5,692 bases of DNA from Thermohalobaculum sp045106875 (GTDB lineage Bacteria > Pseudomonadota > Alphaproteobacteria > Rhodobacterales > Rhodobacteraceae). Below, one piece after another: positions 5,016-5,692 of the stretch. The notes below the pieces were generated by a model. The model was not told where the DNA came from, searched no databases, and saw nothing but the letters and a program-made list of their open reading frames with translations. Location: assembly GCA_045106875.1 (NCBI GenBank), contig JBGCFK010000199.1, positions 1 to 5,692 of the forward strand, in the 5' to 3' direction. The position numbers and the translations under genes were made by a program. How positions within the stretch are numbered: position 1 is the stretch's first letter; each line of letters opens with the position of its first letter.

Positions 5016-5692
5016 TCAGTCGTCCTCTGCTTCGATCTTCGCCGGTTTGAAAGTGATGCGCCGATTTCGGGCACGGCCAGCTTCAGTTTGGTTGTCGGCG
5101 ATGGGCTCATCCTCGCCATAGCCCCGTGCGGTCAACCGGGCAAGGGGTACGCCGCGCCGGGCGAGCGCAGTTCGGACCGCTTCTGCCCGAGCTTCGCTGA
5201 TGCGTTGGTTCAGGTCCTCGGCGCCTTGGCTGTCTGTGTGCCCACCGATTTCGATCGGATCGCCCTCGCAGCGTGCAAGCGTCTCGGCGAGCCCGTTCAA
5301 GACCTCGGCGCTGTCTTCGGTGATTTTGGCGCTGCCTGTATCGAAATCGACAGGTTGCTCGCGCACCAGACCCTCCAACACCGCTGCACAGGGGCGGCTT
5401 GGAAGCGGGATGCGGGCCACAGCCTTGGGAAGATCCACGACCATATGTGTGCTTACGTCAAAATCGGGGAGCTTGTTCTGTAGCGTACGATGTAGCGGCG
5501 CAGCCAAGCGGGGGTCGGTGACACTGGCGCTCAGTCGCAGCCGATCGCCAGCCAATTGTGCCTCGCCGCTGGGAAGTTCTTGCAGTTGATCAAGAATGCC
5601 AATGGCAGCGCTTTGCCAGCCCTTTGGCGCGTTTGCGGCCTTTTCGCTGAGCGTGGACGTGACTTTAGGCCCCCCGTAGAGCGCGGCTGCAT
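5016..5692 (-). CDS. OmpA-family protein with BON-like region, C-terminal part (cut by window edge)
   Basis: The frame stays open to the right edge: 224 residues and the stop are visible, and the start is outside. The first part (LYGGPKVTSTLSE, then GWQSAAIAILDQL, then RLRLSASVTDPRLAAPLH) has the pattern of BON-like repeats in large Rhodobacteraceae OmpA-family proteins, as I recall them. The last about 100 residues (roughly 5350-5049) form an OmpA C-terminal domain that binds peptidoglycan non-covalently: VDFDTGSAKI, IEIGGHTDSQG (His-Thr-Asp at 5240-5232), NQRISEARAEAV, RGYGEDEPIADN and GRARNRRITF. Two Cys, in RPCAAVL and LARCEGD, are 40 residues apart and flank the first half of the domain; a periplasmic disulfide is possible. 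The protein probably sits in the periplasm and tethers envelope layers; its export signal cannot be seen here. A TTG at 5555 is internal, not the start. It is followed at 3 bases by the coiled-coil membrane protein. Confidence 0.9.
   Translation of the reverse strand, partial: AAALYGGPKVTSTLSEKAANAPKGWQSAAIGILDQLQELPSGEAQLAGDRLRLSASVTDPRLAAPLHRTLQNKLPDFDVSTHMVVDLPKAVARIPLPSRPCAAVLEGLVREQPVDFDTGSAKITEDSAEVLNGLAETLARCEGDPIEIGGHTDSQGAEDLNQRISEARAEAVRTALARRGVPLARLTARGYGEDEPIADNQTEAGRARNRRITFKPAKIEAEDD

Noticed and set aside
4507..5121. 204-residue open frame on the plus strand across the coiled-coil gene
   Set aside because: The translation is a Ser/Ala/Arg-rich low-complexity string antisense to two better supported minus-strand genes with OmpA motifs and operon-like spacing.
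4860..5483. 207-residue open frame on the plus strand over the OmpA-like gene
   Set aside because: It is antisense to the unmistakable OmpA C-terminal domain and has no family motif.
5553..5555. TTG as start of the OmpA-like protein
   Set aside because: The frame is open for 45 more codons to the window edge and those residues fit the BON-like region, so the gene begins outside the window.

Overview
The window looks like a chromosomal housekeeping segment of an alphaproteobacterium, most likely of the Rhodobacteraceae (Roseobacter/Rhodobacter group). The reasons are the high-GC coding sequence, the order uvrC-pgsA-moaD-moaE that I know from alphaproteobacteria, the OmpA-type protein with a style of N-terminal region typical of that family, and a GC-rich intergenic element (GGGGGC-TCT-GCCCCC, then CCCCGAGGTATT, then CAAGATGAAAG) that I recognise from many Rhodobacteraceae genomes. 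The genus cannot be fixed from the sequence alone.

Layout on the plus strand: (1) 4-795, a short-chain dehydrogenase/reductase with the Asp-Tyr-Lys triad and NADPH motifs of pteridine reductases (PTR1/FolM type). (2) 796-1115, a 320-base non-coding region containing an AT-rich tract (32 G/C in the 110 bases 851-960), two dyads, a plausible sigma-70 promoter, a perfect DnaA box and four GANTC sites. (3) 1116-2978, uvrC, complete with all nuclease motifs. (4) 2979-3094, two tandem GC-rich hairpins and the family repeat. (5) 3095-4475, pgsA-moaD-moaE, joined by 1-base and 4-base overlaps, so almost certainly one translationally coupled operon that links phosphatidylglycerol synthesis to molybdopterin synthase.

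On the minus strand, reading in from the right edge, lie the C-terminal 224 residues of an OmpA/BON-like envelope protein (5016 to beyond 5692). Three bases after its stop comes a small protein of unknown function with one membrane segment and a long coiled coil (4593-5012). This pair converges on moaE; the 117-base gap between them holds what looks like a decayed copy of the same intergenic repeat.

No mobile element, CRISPR array, tRNA or rRNA, phage gene or defence cassette is visible, and the proteins are all ordinary. The least explained part is the uvrC leader. GANTC, the target of the alphaproteobacterial CcrM methylase, occurs four times in 115 bases there and only four times in the remaining roughly 5.6 kb. 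It lies with a perfect DnaA box, a near-match to a CtrA site and two dyads, which suggests cell-cycle-linked control of uvrC or, less likely, an origin-like element. The second uncharacterised item is the OmpA-linked coiled-coil membrane protein.
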